Positions 8,173 to 16,287 of a DNA stretch of 43,474 nucleotides are shown here, piece after piece. The stretch comes from Legionellales bacterium (GTDB lineage: Bacteria; Pseudomonadota; Gammaproteobacteria; JAHCLG01). The notes beneath the pieces were generated by a model, which did not search any database, was not told the DNA's origin, and saw only the letters and a program-made list of their open reading frames with translations. The stretch lies in contig JAHCLG010000020.1 in NCBI GenBank assembly GCA_026125385.1, positions 1-43,474 on the forward strand. Direction: 5' to 3'. The translations under genes were made by a program, and so were the position numbers. Each line of letters starts with the position of its first letter. Position 1 is the stretch's first letter.

Positions 8173-8475
8173 ATGTTGGAGAACTTCGATACCATTTTCA
8201 ATTCTCTGTATCAAAACCGCACCATTAAATTCGTGTTGGGCGAGCAATACTGCCATGAAAAACTCACCCAAAAACAAGCCGATCTGGGTTTACTCTTATT
8301 AAAACACGGCGATCCCACCTTAGTAATGAATGAATTAAATATTTCAGTGCGATCGTTTCAATACCATATTCAAGAGATCCGTGAAAAGTTCAATAACAAA
8401 CCGATATTTGTTTTACCGTTTGAATTATTAAAGGTGTTCCAAGAAATTTACCAAAATAATGTTAAAAAATTTTAA
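8173..8475 (+). CDS. Small LuxR/GerE-type HTH protein
   Basis: The 100-residue protein consists almost entirely of a GerE-like helix-turn-helix: LTQKQADLGLLLLKHGDP, then VMNELNISVRSFQYHIQEI (about residues 35-73). The lead-in IKFVLGEQYCHEK resembles the sequence just before the HTH of Legionella-type LuxR regulators. No sensor domain is attached. It lies 11 bases after the TetR gene and is presumably co-transcribed with it. It may act as a stand-alone DNA-binding module or partner a separate sensor such as the protein at 4445-5203. The latter is speculation. Confidence 0.6.
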   Translation: MLENFDTIFNSLYQNRTIKFVLGEQYCHEKLTQKQADLGLLLLKHGDPTLVMNELNISVRSFQYHIQEIREKFNNKPIFVLPFELLKVFQEIYQNNVKKF

Positions 8476-8478
8476 AAG

Positions 8479-8495
8479 TTTGCGTTTTACGCAAA
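8479..8495. terminator. hairpin TTTGCGT-TTT-ACGCAAA after the LuxR-type gene
   Basis: A perfect 7-base stem with a 3-base loop starts three bases after the stop codon at 8475 and is followed by GTATTTTAAAAAAA. It may be a weak terminator. The arms also echo the ACGCAAA/TTTGCGT core of the inverted repeat at 6826-6871, so a protein-binding site is an alternative. Confidence 0.4.
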
Positions 8496-8554
8496 GTATT
8501 TTAAAAAAAGGTTGGTATGATCATTATCGAGTGTTACAGAAAGAAGGTTAAACC

Positions 8555-8755
8555 ATGCAGGTTTTTTCAGACGATAATCCATATCGAGATAATTTAAAGG
8601 ATGCTATTTACATGCATGATTGGTTATTGCGTGTGAGTGAGCAGGTATTATTAAGTGTCGATAAACCCACTCAAGAAGACGTTGAAGTATTAGCTAAAAA
8701 GCTGTGGTTACATTTGGGTGATTTTCATCAGCAGAGGAATCAGCAAAAGAACTAA
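8555..8755 (+). CDS. Small acidic unknown protein
   Basis: The 66-residue protein has a plausible start: AGAAGG lies nine bases upstream of the ATG. It is predicted helical (DNLKDAIYMHDWLLRVSEQV, then EDVEVLAKKLWLHLGDF), with no cysteine, membrane span or known motif. It lies alone between the regulator block and the secretion operon. I do not recognise it. Its position suggests a small regulator or accessory transfer protein, with no direct evidence. Confidence 0.5.
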   Translation: MQVFSDDNPYRDNLKDAIYMHDWLLRVSEQVLLSVDKPTQEDVEVLAKKLWLHLGDFHQQRNQQKN

Positions 8756-8877
8756 TCTAATTTAGAGAAAAATAGGATTTTGATCGCATAAATAGGGTGA
8801 TTATTAGTGTGTCATAAATTAATGAAGATGTTAATGACGATTAATAGAGATAGGGGCTTGGCTTGCCTAAATCTAGT

Positions 8878-8904
8878 CTGGGGTATTGAGATGCAATATC
8901 CCAG
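8878..8904. promoter_or_regulatory. stable hairpin in the leader of the virB operon
   Basis: CTGGGGTATTG (8878-8888) and CAATATCCCAG (8894-8904) pair over 11 bases with one mismatch or G-U pair around the loop AGATG. It lies 20 bases before the chosen virB1 start and has no T-tract, so it looks more like an RNA control element or operator than a terminator. Confidence 0.4.
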
Positions 8905-8923
8905 TTTGGATCTGATGTTAGTG

Positions 8924-9664
8924 ATGAAGTTGCATCTCAAAAGATTATTTTCGCGATCCTTACTAAAAAATTCCTTAAAAAGTATATTCATCTTGTTATT
9001 TTTTGTTTTAAACTTTGCTTACGCAACTCATTTAAATAATCTCAGATGGAAAACGCTAGCACAACATTGCGCCCCAACGATACATCCTCGTACGCTTGCT
9101 GCCGTCATTTTACATGAATCTAATTTTAATTCATTGAGTATTAATATTAATGGTAACTATCAATTATCTCGACAACCCAGAACAAAATCGGAAGCCATTC
9201 AAACTGCTCAATTCTTATTACATAACGGGTTTAATTTCGATGTGGGTCTTGGGCAAATTAACTCGGCCAATTTTTCCCGTCTAAAGTTAGACATTAATAA
9301 TGCGTTTGATCCTTGTGTGAATTTGCATGCAGCGAGTGAAATTTTAAGCAATTGCTACCAACGCGCATCCAGCCGATTGAGAAATAAAGTTGCTGATTTA
9401 ACAGCCGCATTATCGTGTTATAACACGGGCAATTTTGAGCGCGGATTGCAAAATGGCTATGTTAATCAAGTGATAAAAGCATCAGAACATGTTCCTGATA
9501 TTATCATCTTGAATAAAAATGTCACGGCCACGCCTGATCTTAAGAAGCCGATCACATCAAAATCATTATTACCTATTTCACCAAAACGAGTGGATCAGGA
9601 TCTATTTGCCAAACCGGACACGGATATTTTTCAATTACCATCCCAGACAGGAGAAATTATATGA
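8924..9664 (+). CDS. virB1: VirB1-like lytic transglycosylase
   Basis: The 246-residue product (from ATG 8924) has an N-terminal signal segment (IFILLFFVLNFAYA) and an SLT transglycosylase domain. The domain shows AAVILHESNFNSLSI with the catalytic glutamate in HES, FDVGLGQINSANF, and ALSCYNTGNF. The enzyme opens peptidoglycan in the periplasm for assembly of the secretion channel. In-frame upstream starts (GTG 8807, ATG 8891) exist, but they add residues ahead of the signal peptide and run through the leader hairpin. A proline/lysine-rich tail follows the catalytic domain. The stop overlaps the virB2 start by four bases. Confidence 0.88.
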   Translation: MKLHLKRLFSRSLLKNSLKSIFILLFFVLNFAYATHLNNLRWKTLAQHCAPTIHPRTLAAVILHESNFNSLSININGNYQLSRQPRTKSEAIQTAQFLLHNGFNFDVGLGQINSANFSRLKLDINNAFDPCVNLHAASEILSNCYQRASSRLRNKVADLTAALSCYNTGNFERGLQNGYVNQVIKASEHVPDIIILNKNVTATPDLKKPITSKSLLPISPKRVDQDLFAKPDTDIFQLPSQTGEII

Positions 9665-9966
9665 CGTTTTCATCCTATTATTTTTTGAAACGTGTAATTC
9701 AAAAAATACTATTTTTTACGTGTTGTTTGTCCGTCACCATTGCGAGAGCAGATGGATTACAAACAGCAGCTTCTAGCATCGTTAATTTAAGAAATGGATT
9801 AATGATTGTGGTACCAGCAATTGCGACGTTAGTGTTAGTCGCCGTGGGTACGCTCTATATGAAATCTATGATCGAACGTTCAACGCTCATCAACTGGGTT
9901 TTGGGTGCATTAATCGCAGGCAGTGCTTGTCCCATTGCCTCTTACTTTTTTTCAGGAGTGAGCTAA
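9661..9966 (+). CDS. virB2: VirB2-type major pilin
   Basis: The protein has 101 residues. A signal peptide ends near ATIARA|DG. Two hydrophobic helices follow (NGLMIVVPAIATLVLVAVGT and TLINWVLGALIAGSACPIAS), as in VirB2/TrbC pilin subunits that assemble the conjugative pilus. It overlaps virB1 (ATGA) and its last base is the first base of the virB3 start, so all three are translationally linked. Confidence 0.88.
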   Translation: MTFSSYYFLKRVIQKILFFTCCLSVTIARADGLQTAASSIVNLRNGLMIVVPAIATLVLVAVGTLYMKSMIERSTLINWVLGALIAGSACPIASYFFSGVS

Positions 9967-10268
9967 TGCAAGCCAAGAATTTTCCTTTATTTAAGGGAGC
10001 AACCCGACTACCTATATTTTTGGGTGTTCCTGTTACGCCTTTATTTGTGGTTGCAATGGTGATAGCAATGATCTCGATGTTTAAGCTTTGGTGTTGGTTG
10101 TTGTTACCACCTGCTGTCATTATTTTGCAACAGATCACGAAACACGATGACAGAATTTTTCGTTTGTGGGCTTTATACCTTGATACCACTTTACGTAATC
10201 GCTATCGACATGTTTGGCGAGCATCAAGCTATAGTCTGATGGCGTATCGAAAAAGGAAAAATAAATGA
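9966..10268 (+). CDS. virB3: VirB3 inner-membrane protein
   Basis: The 100-residue protein contains the family landmarks FKGATRLPIFLGVPVTPLF near the N-terminus, a hydrophobic stretch (about residues 20-52), and a basic C-terminal part (YLDTTLRNRYRHVWRASSY). VirB3 sits in the inner membrane and works with VirB4 in pilus assembly. It overlaps both neighbours. Confidence 0.9.
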   Translation: MQAKNFPLFKGATRLPIFLGVPVTPLFVVAMVIAMISMFKLWCWLLLPPAVIILQQITKHDDRIFRLWALYLDTTLRNRYRHVWRASSYSLMAYRKRKNK

Positions 10269-12676
10269 GATCGTTATCCTTAATGGGGAATGAAAAAACA
10301 TTAGCCGATCGGATCCCGTATGCGTATCACGTAACGGATCACGTTATTGCGACTCACGCGGGTGACTATTTATCGGTTTGGAAATTAAATGGACGTTCTC
10401 ATCAATGCACGGACAAAACTTTGCAAGCAAAATGGATTGAAGATTTAAATCAATTATTACGAGGACTGCTACATCATAATGTGTGTTTTTGGTCGCATTT
10501 ACATCGTCGACGTGTTGATGAATATGGATCAGGTAATTTTGATCTTATTTTTTGCCAAGCGTTAAATGAACGATACCAAAACAGTTTTCATGACTATCCA
10601 CTCATGGTAAATGATTTATATTTAACAGTCATGATAAGACCCACAACCGATAAATTATTAAGCGTTTTATCTAAACATGAGGATCGTTCAGTACAAGAAA
10701 AAATACTATTACAAAAACAACGTTTAAACAGTTTAGATGAAATCAATAATATGCTTGCACACTCATTAAAAGACTATGGGGCACGTTGTTTATCAACTTA
10801 TGATAAAAATGATCATGTTTATTCTGAAGCATTGGAATTTTTAGGGTTATTGGTTAATTTAAATAAACAACCCGTTCCCATTTGTCGCGATTATATTAAT
10901 ACGTATTTAAATCAAGAACGGATTTTATTTCATCCGTTTGGAGAAGTAGGTGAAATTCGTTATCCAGGATCGACACGCTATTTTGGTATGCTCGATATCA
11001 AAGATTACAATGATGAAACGACCCCAGGCCAATTTAACGAATTATTGCATACTCCTTATGAATTTATTTTAACCCAAAGTTTTTGTCCATTATCGTTGTT
11101 TGCAGCACGAGGATTCTTAAAAAATCACCAAAAACAATTGATCAATGCGAATGATGTGGCTGTTTCACAAGTTGATGCTATTTCGGTTGCATTAGATCAG
11201 TTAGAGTCCAGACAATTTATTATGGGTGAACACCACGCTAGTTTGTTGGTGATGGGCGAAAGTCTTCAAGAGGTTCAACAAAATTTAGCGAGAAGCAAAG
11301 CTTTATTTGCTGATAGCGGAGTGATTGCCGTGTCGTCTGACATTGCTTTAGAAGCCGCTTATTTTGCGCAATGGCCTGGTAATTTTCGCGATCGTCCACG
11401 TCCCATGCCGATCACGTCACTTAATTTTTTATGTTTTTCACCGTTTCACAATTATCTGTCGGGTAAACCCACAGGAAATCCTTGGGGTGAAGCCATGACT
11501 ATTTTTAAAACGCCGAGTGGCTCACCTCTGTATTTTAGCTGTCATGTATCGGGTGATGATGATGATGCTTTTGCAAAACGTCTATTAGGGCATACCTTAG
11601 TAGTAGGGCAAAGTAGCGCTGGTAAAACTACTTTGGTGAATTTTTTACTGGCACAATCGCAGAAATTTAAACCTACTACGGTGTGTTTTGATAAAGATCG
11701 GGGTATGGAAATAGCGATTTTGGCCATGGGTGGTCATTATCTTTCATTACGGCATGGTATTCCGACGGGATTAAATCCATTACAACTTAATCATACTCCT
11801 AAAAATAAATCCTTTTTAAAAGAATGGTTGCTGAAGCTCACGGCTTTACCGGGTTCATTACCCCATACTCATCAGGAAGAAGCGGAAATTGAAACAGCAT
11901 TAGAAACATTACTCACCCACATTGATTTTTCTTCAAGACGATTATCCACTTTATTGCAATTACTGCCTAATCCATTAAATGAAAATGATAAGCGACCTTC
12001 AGTACATGCGCGATTATTAAAATGGTGTGAAGGACATGAATATGGTTTTGCTTTTGATAATCCCAGCGACACATTGGATGTAACGCAATTTACTACCATG
12101 GGATTTGATGTGACCGATTTTTTGGATAATCCTACTCTCTGTGGACCCATGATGATGTTACTGATCTATCGTATGAATGTGTTAATTGATGGTAGACGAT
12201 TTATTATGGTAATTGACGAATTTTGGAAAGCGCTCAGTGATCCCTATTTCCAAACGATGATTAAAGATAAATTAAAAACAATCCGTAAATCAAATGGTAT
12301 TTGTATTTTTGCAACCCAAGAACCGGAAGATGCATTCAGTAGCCCGATTGCCAGCACCATACGTCAACAGATCGCCACGTTAATGTTATTAGAAAATTCG
12401 TCTGCCTCACGAGAAATTTACTGCGATAGTTTAGGTTTAACCTTGTCAGAATTTGAAGCCTATCGACGTATTCCTTCTGGTTCGCGTCAATTTTTAATTA
12501 AGCAAGGGGGTAATGCGGGATTGGCTTCTTTTAATCTCACCCAGGATCCAAAAAGTTTAGCGGTTTTATCGGGAACTCCCGATCAAGCAGAAATAGCACG
12601 AGATTGCATGAAGGCGGTGGGTGAGGACGCTGAAAATTGGTTGCCACACTATTATCAAATACTGGGGATCGCATGA
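10265..12676 (+). CDS. virB4: VirB4 ATPase of the type IV secretion system
   Basis: At 803 residues the protein matches the family length. The N-terminal CagE/TrbE/VirB domain covers about residues 1-400. The ATPase domain has a Walker A GQSSAGKTT near residues 449-457, a Walker B FIMVIDEFWKAL near 645-656, and the later IRKSNGICIFATQEPEDA. VirB4 powers pilin extraction and substrate passage at the inner membrane. All catalytic motifs are intact. The start overlaps virB3 and the stop overlaps virB5. Confidence 0.96.
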   Translation: MRSLSLMGNEKTLADRIPYAYHVTDHVIATHAGDYLSVWKLNGRSHQCTDKTLQAKWIEDLNQLLRGLLHHNVCFWSHLHRRRVDEYGSGNFDLIFCQALNERYQNSFHDYPLMVNDLYLTVMIRPTTDKLLSVLSKHEDRSVQEKILLQKQRLNSLDEINNMLAHSLKDYGARCLSTYDKNDHVYSEALEFLGLLVNLNKQPVPICRDYINTYLNQERILFHPFGEVGEIRYPGSTRYFGMLDIKDYNDETTPGQFNELLHTPYEFILTQSFCPLSLFAARGFLKNHQKQLINANDVAVSQVDAISVALDQLESRQFIMGEHHASLLVMGESLQEVQQNLARSKALFADSGVIAVSSDIALEAAYFAQWPGNFRDRPRPMPITSLNFLCFSPFHNYLSGKPTGNPWGEAMTIFKTPSGSPLYFSCHVSGDDDDAFAKRLLGHTLVVGQSSAGKTTLVNFLLAQSQKFKPTTVCFDKDRGMEIAILAMGGHYLSLRHGIPTGLNPLQLNHTPKNKSFLKEWLLKLTALPGSLPHTHQEEAEIETALETLLTHIDFSSRRLSTLLQLLPNPLNENDKRPSVHARLLKWCEGHEYGFAFDNPSDTLDVTQFTTMGFDVTDFLDNPTLCGPMMMLLIYRMNVLIDGRRFIMVIDEFWKALSDPYFQTMIKDKLKTIRKSNGICIFATQEPEDAFSSPIASTIRQQIATLMLLENSSASREIYCDSLGLTLSEFEAYRRIPSGSRQFLIKQGGNAGLASFNLTQDPKSLAVLSGTPDQAEIARDCMKAVGEDAENWLPHYYQILGIA

Positions 12677-13359
12677 TGAAAAAATTATTTGGAGGTATGT
12701 TACTGCTATTTGTTGGATGGGCGTCGATCGCTTTTGCTATGTTGCCAGTATTTGATGCCAGTGCCGTGATGAAAGCCGCAGAAGAAGTCGCCGAACTCAA
12801 AAATCAAATTGCCATTTTGCAGAATGAATATCAGCAAATACAAACGACCTATCACAGCATGACCGGTAATCGTGGTATGGGTAATTTATACGTGAATCCC
12901 ACGTTTCAAAACGCATTACCGGATCAATGGCAAACGGTTTATCGTAATGGCACACCCATTTCGGAGCAAGCACAACACATTTTGCAAGAAGAAGCTAATA
13001 CAATACAGGGAATGAATGTGAGTGACGCACAACATTATATTCAACAACGTCAATTACAAACGGCAGCCGATAATAAAGCGATGGGAGAAATGGCGTATCA
13101 AGGCATGATGTCACGATTAAATAATATTGAATCCTTACTGGCGAGTATTAATAAAACACAAGATCCCAAAGACATTGCGGAATTACAGGCTCGAATTGCC
13201 AGCGAACAAGCCATTGTGCAAAATGAACAAACAAAATTAACGTTAATGCAAAATTTACAACGATCAGAACAACAATTGATTGATGAACAACAAGATCAAT
13301 TGAGTAACAAAATATTAAACCCCAACAATACTGTTTTACCCCATTTACCCAATGATTAA
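12673..13359 (+). CDS. virB5: VirB5 minor pilin
   Basis: The product has 228 residues from the ATG that overlaps the virB4 stop (ATGATG, two possible starts three bases apart). It has a signal peptide (GMLLLFVGWASIAFA) and a coiled-coil region AEEVAELKNQIAILQNEYQQ. A helical C-terminus matches the VirB5/TrbJ adhesin at the pilus tip. The tail ends in NPNNTVLPHLPND, closely similar to the tail of the adjacent EexN lipoprotein. Synteny between virB4 and eexN-virB6 supports the call. Confidence 0.88.
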   Translation: MMKKLFGGMLLLFVGWASIAFAMLPVFDASAVMKAAEEVAELKNQIAILQNEYQQIQTTYHSMTGNRGMGNLYVNPTFQNALPDQWQTVYRNGTPISEQAQHILQEEANTIQGMNVSDAQHYIQQRQLQTAADNKAMGEMAYQGMMSRLNNIESLLASINKTQDPKDIAELQARIASEQAIVQNEQTKLTLMQNLQRSEQQLIDEQQDQLSNKILNPNNTVLPHLPND

Positions 13360-13375
13360 TCACAAGGAGATTGTA

Positions 13376-13618
13376 ATGATTAAAAAAATGAGTGTCGCGT
13401 TATGTGTATCGATGTTGCTTTGTAGTTGTAGTAAAGAGGTGGTTCATGATGTGGCATGGTGGAAATCACATGATGCTGAGCGTAAAGCGATGATAAAGCG
13501 TTGTGAAAATGATCCAGGCGAACTTAAGAATAATCCGAATTGTGATAATGCCGCATCAGCATTAACTCAAAAAATGTTTGACCCAAACAATGACAACAGT
13601 CCTCATCTCCCAAATTAA
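13376..13618 (+). CDS. eexN: EexN-family entry-exclusion lipoprotein
   Basis: The 80-residue protein begins at ATG 13376, ahead of which is AAGGAGA. The lipobox region is VSMLLCSCS. The mature part carries the EexN pattern WWKSHDAERKAMIKRCENDP followed by NNPNCDNA. Proteins of this family sit in the donor's envelope and block uptake of the same element from like cells. The C-terminal DPNNDNSPHLPN repeats the end of VirB5. Position between virB5 and virB6 is the usual one. Confidence 0.85.
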   Translation: MIKKMSVALCVSMLLCSCSKEVVHDVAWWKSHDAERKAMIKRCENDPGELKNNPNCDNAASALTQKMFDPNNDNSPHLPN

Positions 13619-13634
13619 AAAATGAAAGGAGAAC

Positions 13635-14561
13635 ATGATGAGTTTTACTTTGTTTTCTGAACTGTTTCAGCAGTTTGATCGATTAACCAGCACATTTGTA
13701 ACCGATGTATCATCCAATGCCATTAGCACTATTTTGCCAATCGTGACGGCAGGAATGACGTTAAGTTTTGTGATCTACGGATTATTGATCATGAATGGGG
13801 TGATCAACATGCCGCTGTTGGATTTTTGTTTAAAGTCATTAAGGATCGGGATCATTGTGTCAATCGCCACGACAGGCGGGCTTTATCAAACACAGTGGGC
13901 ATCCCAAATTCAAACCTTACCGGATACGTTAGCCACCAGTTTATTAAGCGGACATGTTAACGTGTCTTCCGCAGAACTCATCGATGAAGCAGCAACAGAA
14001 GGCTTTAATCAAGCAGCCGATGCGTTTAGTAAAGCGGGAATGTTTTCAAAACAAGGGATTGTCTATGCTATTTTCGCACTTTTATTTTTAATTGGAACCG
14101 TCGTCATCACCACCGTGGGTGGGGTTTTTATTATTTTGAGTAAAGTTGCGTTATGTGTATTAGCCGCTCTCGGGCCACTTTTTATTTTTGCTTTATTATT
14201 TAAATCAACGGAACGTCTTTTTGAATCATGGTTAAGTCAAATATTGAGTTATGGCTTGCTGGTGATTTTATTGTCTGCTGTGTTTGGTTTTATGTTGCAT
14301 CTTTTCTCAGGCTATGTGGCCAGCATTCATTTGGATGGTCAGATTAACCTGGCAGAAAGTATTGGTGGCTGTCTTATTTTGAGTCTTGCTACCGTCATTA
14401 TTCTTTTACAACTCCCACAAATGGCAGCCAGTTTATCACACGGTGTTACGTTAGATACGCGTGGTGTAACAGGCAGTTTAGGTCGTGGTGCAGCGGCGGG
14501 AACTCGTGCTGTGGGTCGCGGGATCATCAATAAAGTCAAACGTGATTTTTCTGGAAGATAA
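13635..14561 (+). CDS. virB6: VirB6/TrbL polytopic channel protein
   Basis: The 308-residue protein has about six hydrophobic segments and a central loop, typical of VirB6. A well-placed AAAGGAGA precedes the ATG, and a second ATG follows immediately. The segment GGVFIILSKVALCVLAALGPLFIF is the most conserved family region (given here as residues around 158-181). The C-terminus is glycine/alanine/arginine-rich (GRGAAAGTRAVGRG). VirB6 forms part of the inner-membrane path for DNA. Confidence 0.9.
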   Translation: MMSFTLFSELFQQFDRLTSTFVTDVSSNAISTILPIVTAGMTLSFVIYGLLIMNGVINMPLLDFCLKSLRIGIIVSIATTGGLYQTQWASQIQTLPDTLATSLLSGHVNVSSAELIDEAATEGFNQAADAFSKAGMFSKQGIVYAIFALLFLIGTVVITTVGGVFIILSKVALCVLAALGPLFIFALLFKSTERLFESWLSQILSYGLLVILLSAVFGFMLHLFSGYVASIHLDGQINLAESIGGCLILSLATVIILLQLPQMAASLSHGVTLDTRGVTGSLGRGAAAGTRAVGRGIINKVKRDFSGR

Positions 14562-14571
14562 GGAAATAACC

Positions 14572-14733
14572 ATGAAGCAGTTATTAAAACTATTTTTTAT
14601 TCCTATTTTACTCAATTTGTGTGCGTGTGGTAGCACCGTTCCACCACCACCCACGCCTCATTGGGGAAATTTAATTGCAGTTAACACGACCATTCCATCT
14701 GATCCAATCCAATCACGAGGATCCTATGAATAA
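14572..14733 (+). CDS. virB7: VirB7-like small lipoprotein
   Basis: The protein has 53 residues. Its start at 14572 follows AAGGAAAT. A signal peptide with lipobox LCAC is followed by a proline-rich stretch (STVPPPPTPHWGN). The size, lipid anchor and place between virB6 and virB8 fit VirB7, which stabilises VirB9 in the outer-membrane core. The gene overlaps virB8 by eight bases. Sequence similarity within this family is weak, so the call rests mainly on position and architecture. Confidence 0.75.
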   Translation: MKQLLKLFFIPILLNLCACGSTVPPPPTPHWGNLIAVNTTIPSDPIQSRGSYE

Positions 14734-15466
14734 TTTTTTAAAGAACAAAATATTGAAAGCGAATGACTTTCAGCAGTTTTTAACTGAAACCCGAGGATTA
14801 GAGCGCGATTATATCAATGAAATACTTCAATCGAGACAAAAAGCTTGGTGGATCACCGCCGTATGCGGTGTGATTGTTATTCTTAGTCTCATCGCATTAG
14901 GTATTTTAGAACATACTCTTGCGAAACCGTTACCGCCATTTATTTTACGCGTTAATAATGCGACGGGACAAACGGATGTGGTTTCTATTATAAAAAATCA
15001 ACAAAATTCCTATGGGGAAGTCATCGATAAATATTGGTTAAATCAATATGTGATGAATGCAGAAAGTTATGATTATCACACCATTCAACACAGTTACGAT
15101 TTGGTTGGCTTATTAAGCGATCCCAGCGTTGCCAAAAACTATCATCAACGTTTTGTAGGTAAGACTGCTTTAGATCAATTATTAAAAGATACTGGAACTA
15201 TTGTTGTGAATGTTCACTCCATTGTTCCTGATGAAAAAAATGGTACCGCTGACGTTCATTTTTCTACAATCACCACCTTGCCAGGGCAGTTTAACGGGAT
15301 ACAAAAAAATTGGATCGCGACGATTGCTTATCAATATAAAAATTTACCCATGAATGAAGCCGATCGTTTAAAAAATCCACTTGGATTTCAGGTGACAAGT
15401 TATCGCGTTGATCCAGAAGATTTTAATACACCTACTCCTAATCCAGCCGGAGGTGATCCAGCATGA
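14726..15466 (+). CDS. virB8: VirB8 inner-membrane assembly factor
   Basis: The 246-residue protein has a short cytoplasmic N-terminus and one membrane helix (WWITAVCGVIVILSLIALGI, about residues 38-57). The periplasmic domain contains NQYVMNAESYDYHTI and, later, NWIATIAYQYKNLPM followed by NPLGFQVTSYRVD, hallmarks of VirB8. It bridges the inner-membrane and outer core complexes. ATG 14726 follows CACGAGG. The stop overlaps virB9. Confidence 0.93.
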   Translation: MNNFLKNKILKANDFQQFLTETRGLERDYINEILQSRQKAWWITAVCGVIVILSLIALGILEHTLAKPLPPFILRVNNATGQTDVVSIIKNQQNSYGEVIDKYWLNQYVMNAESYDYHTIQHSYDLVGLLSDPSVAKNYHQRFVGKTALDQLLKDTGTIVVNVHSIVPDEKNGTADVHFSTITTLPGQFNGIQKNWIATIAYQYKNLPMNEADRLKNPLGFQVTSYRVDPEDFNTPTPNPAGGDPA

Positions 15467-16287
15467 TTTCTTATTTTAATACAAAATTAATCAGTGCGAT
15501 TTTATTTTGCTTTACGCTGACAACAGCGTGGGCATTAGTAACACCCGCCGTTTCTCAGTTTGATCATCGGATCCAAGTGGTGAATTACAATCCGAATGAT
15601 GTGGTAAAATTAAATGGTGTATTGGGTATTGCTACAGAAATTATATTAGAACCGGATGAAGTGTATTTAGCCCATGCTTTTGGCGATCCACAAGCCTGGG
15701 AGTTTACTCATATAGAACATTATATTTTTTTAAAACCCAAGGCACAAAATGGTGATACGAATTTAATTGTGGTCACTAATAAGCGATCTTATCATTTTGA
15801 ATTGCATTATCTAGCCGATCCCGTTTCCCTTACCACGTATCAATTATCATTTCGCTATCCCGATGAAATAGCCGAACATAAAAAAACAGTCAACGCGCGC
15901 CAAGTTTTAAATCGTGCTTTTTCACAAAAAGCAGGCCCTATTAATTTAAATTACTTGATGACAAACGATCGTCAATCACGATCTATTGCGCCAAGCCACG
16001 TATGGGATGATGGAAGATTTACTTACTTTCAATTTCCAGGGGATCGTGATTTACCCACCATTTATAAAGTTGAGCCGGATGGTAGTGAAACCATTGTGAA
16101 TCGTCATAACCAAGGCACTGACAATAATATGATTGTGTTAGAAAAAGTGGCTTCACGTTGGGTATTACGTTTGGGATCACGGGTTGTAGGCGTAGTAAAT
16201 CGTCGATTTAATCCCGAAGGCATTGCCAATCATTCAGGTACAATTTCGCCAGCGGTGATCCGCGTGGTGAAGAGGAGTGCGCCATGA
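15463..16287 (+). CDS. virB9: VirB9 outer-membrane core protein
   Basis: The protein has 274 residues with a signal peptide (ILFCFTLTTAWA). The N-terminal domain includes DHRIQVVNYNPNDVVKL and the C-terminal domain includes WDDGRFTYFQFPGDRDLPTI, then RLGSRVVGVVNRRFNP. These match VirB9/CagX. With VirB7 and VirB10 it forms the outer core of the channel. It overlaps virB8 and virB10 by four bases each. Confidence 0.94.
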   Translation: MISYFNTKLISAILFCFTLTTAWALVTPAVSQFDHRIQVVNYNPNDVVKLNGVLGIATEIILEPDEVYLAHAFGDPQAWEFTHIEHYIFLKPKAQNGDTNLIVVTNKRSYHFELHYLADPVSLTTYQLSFRYPDEIAEHKKTVNARQVLNRAFSQKAGPINLNYLMTNDRQSRSIAPSHVWDDGRFTYFQFPGDRDLPTIYKVEPDGSETIVNRHNQGTDNNMIVLEKVASRWVLRLGSRVVGVVNRRFNPEGIANHSGTISPAVIRVVKRSAP

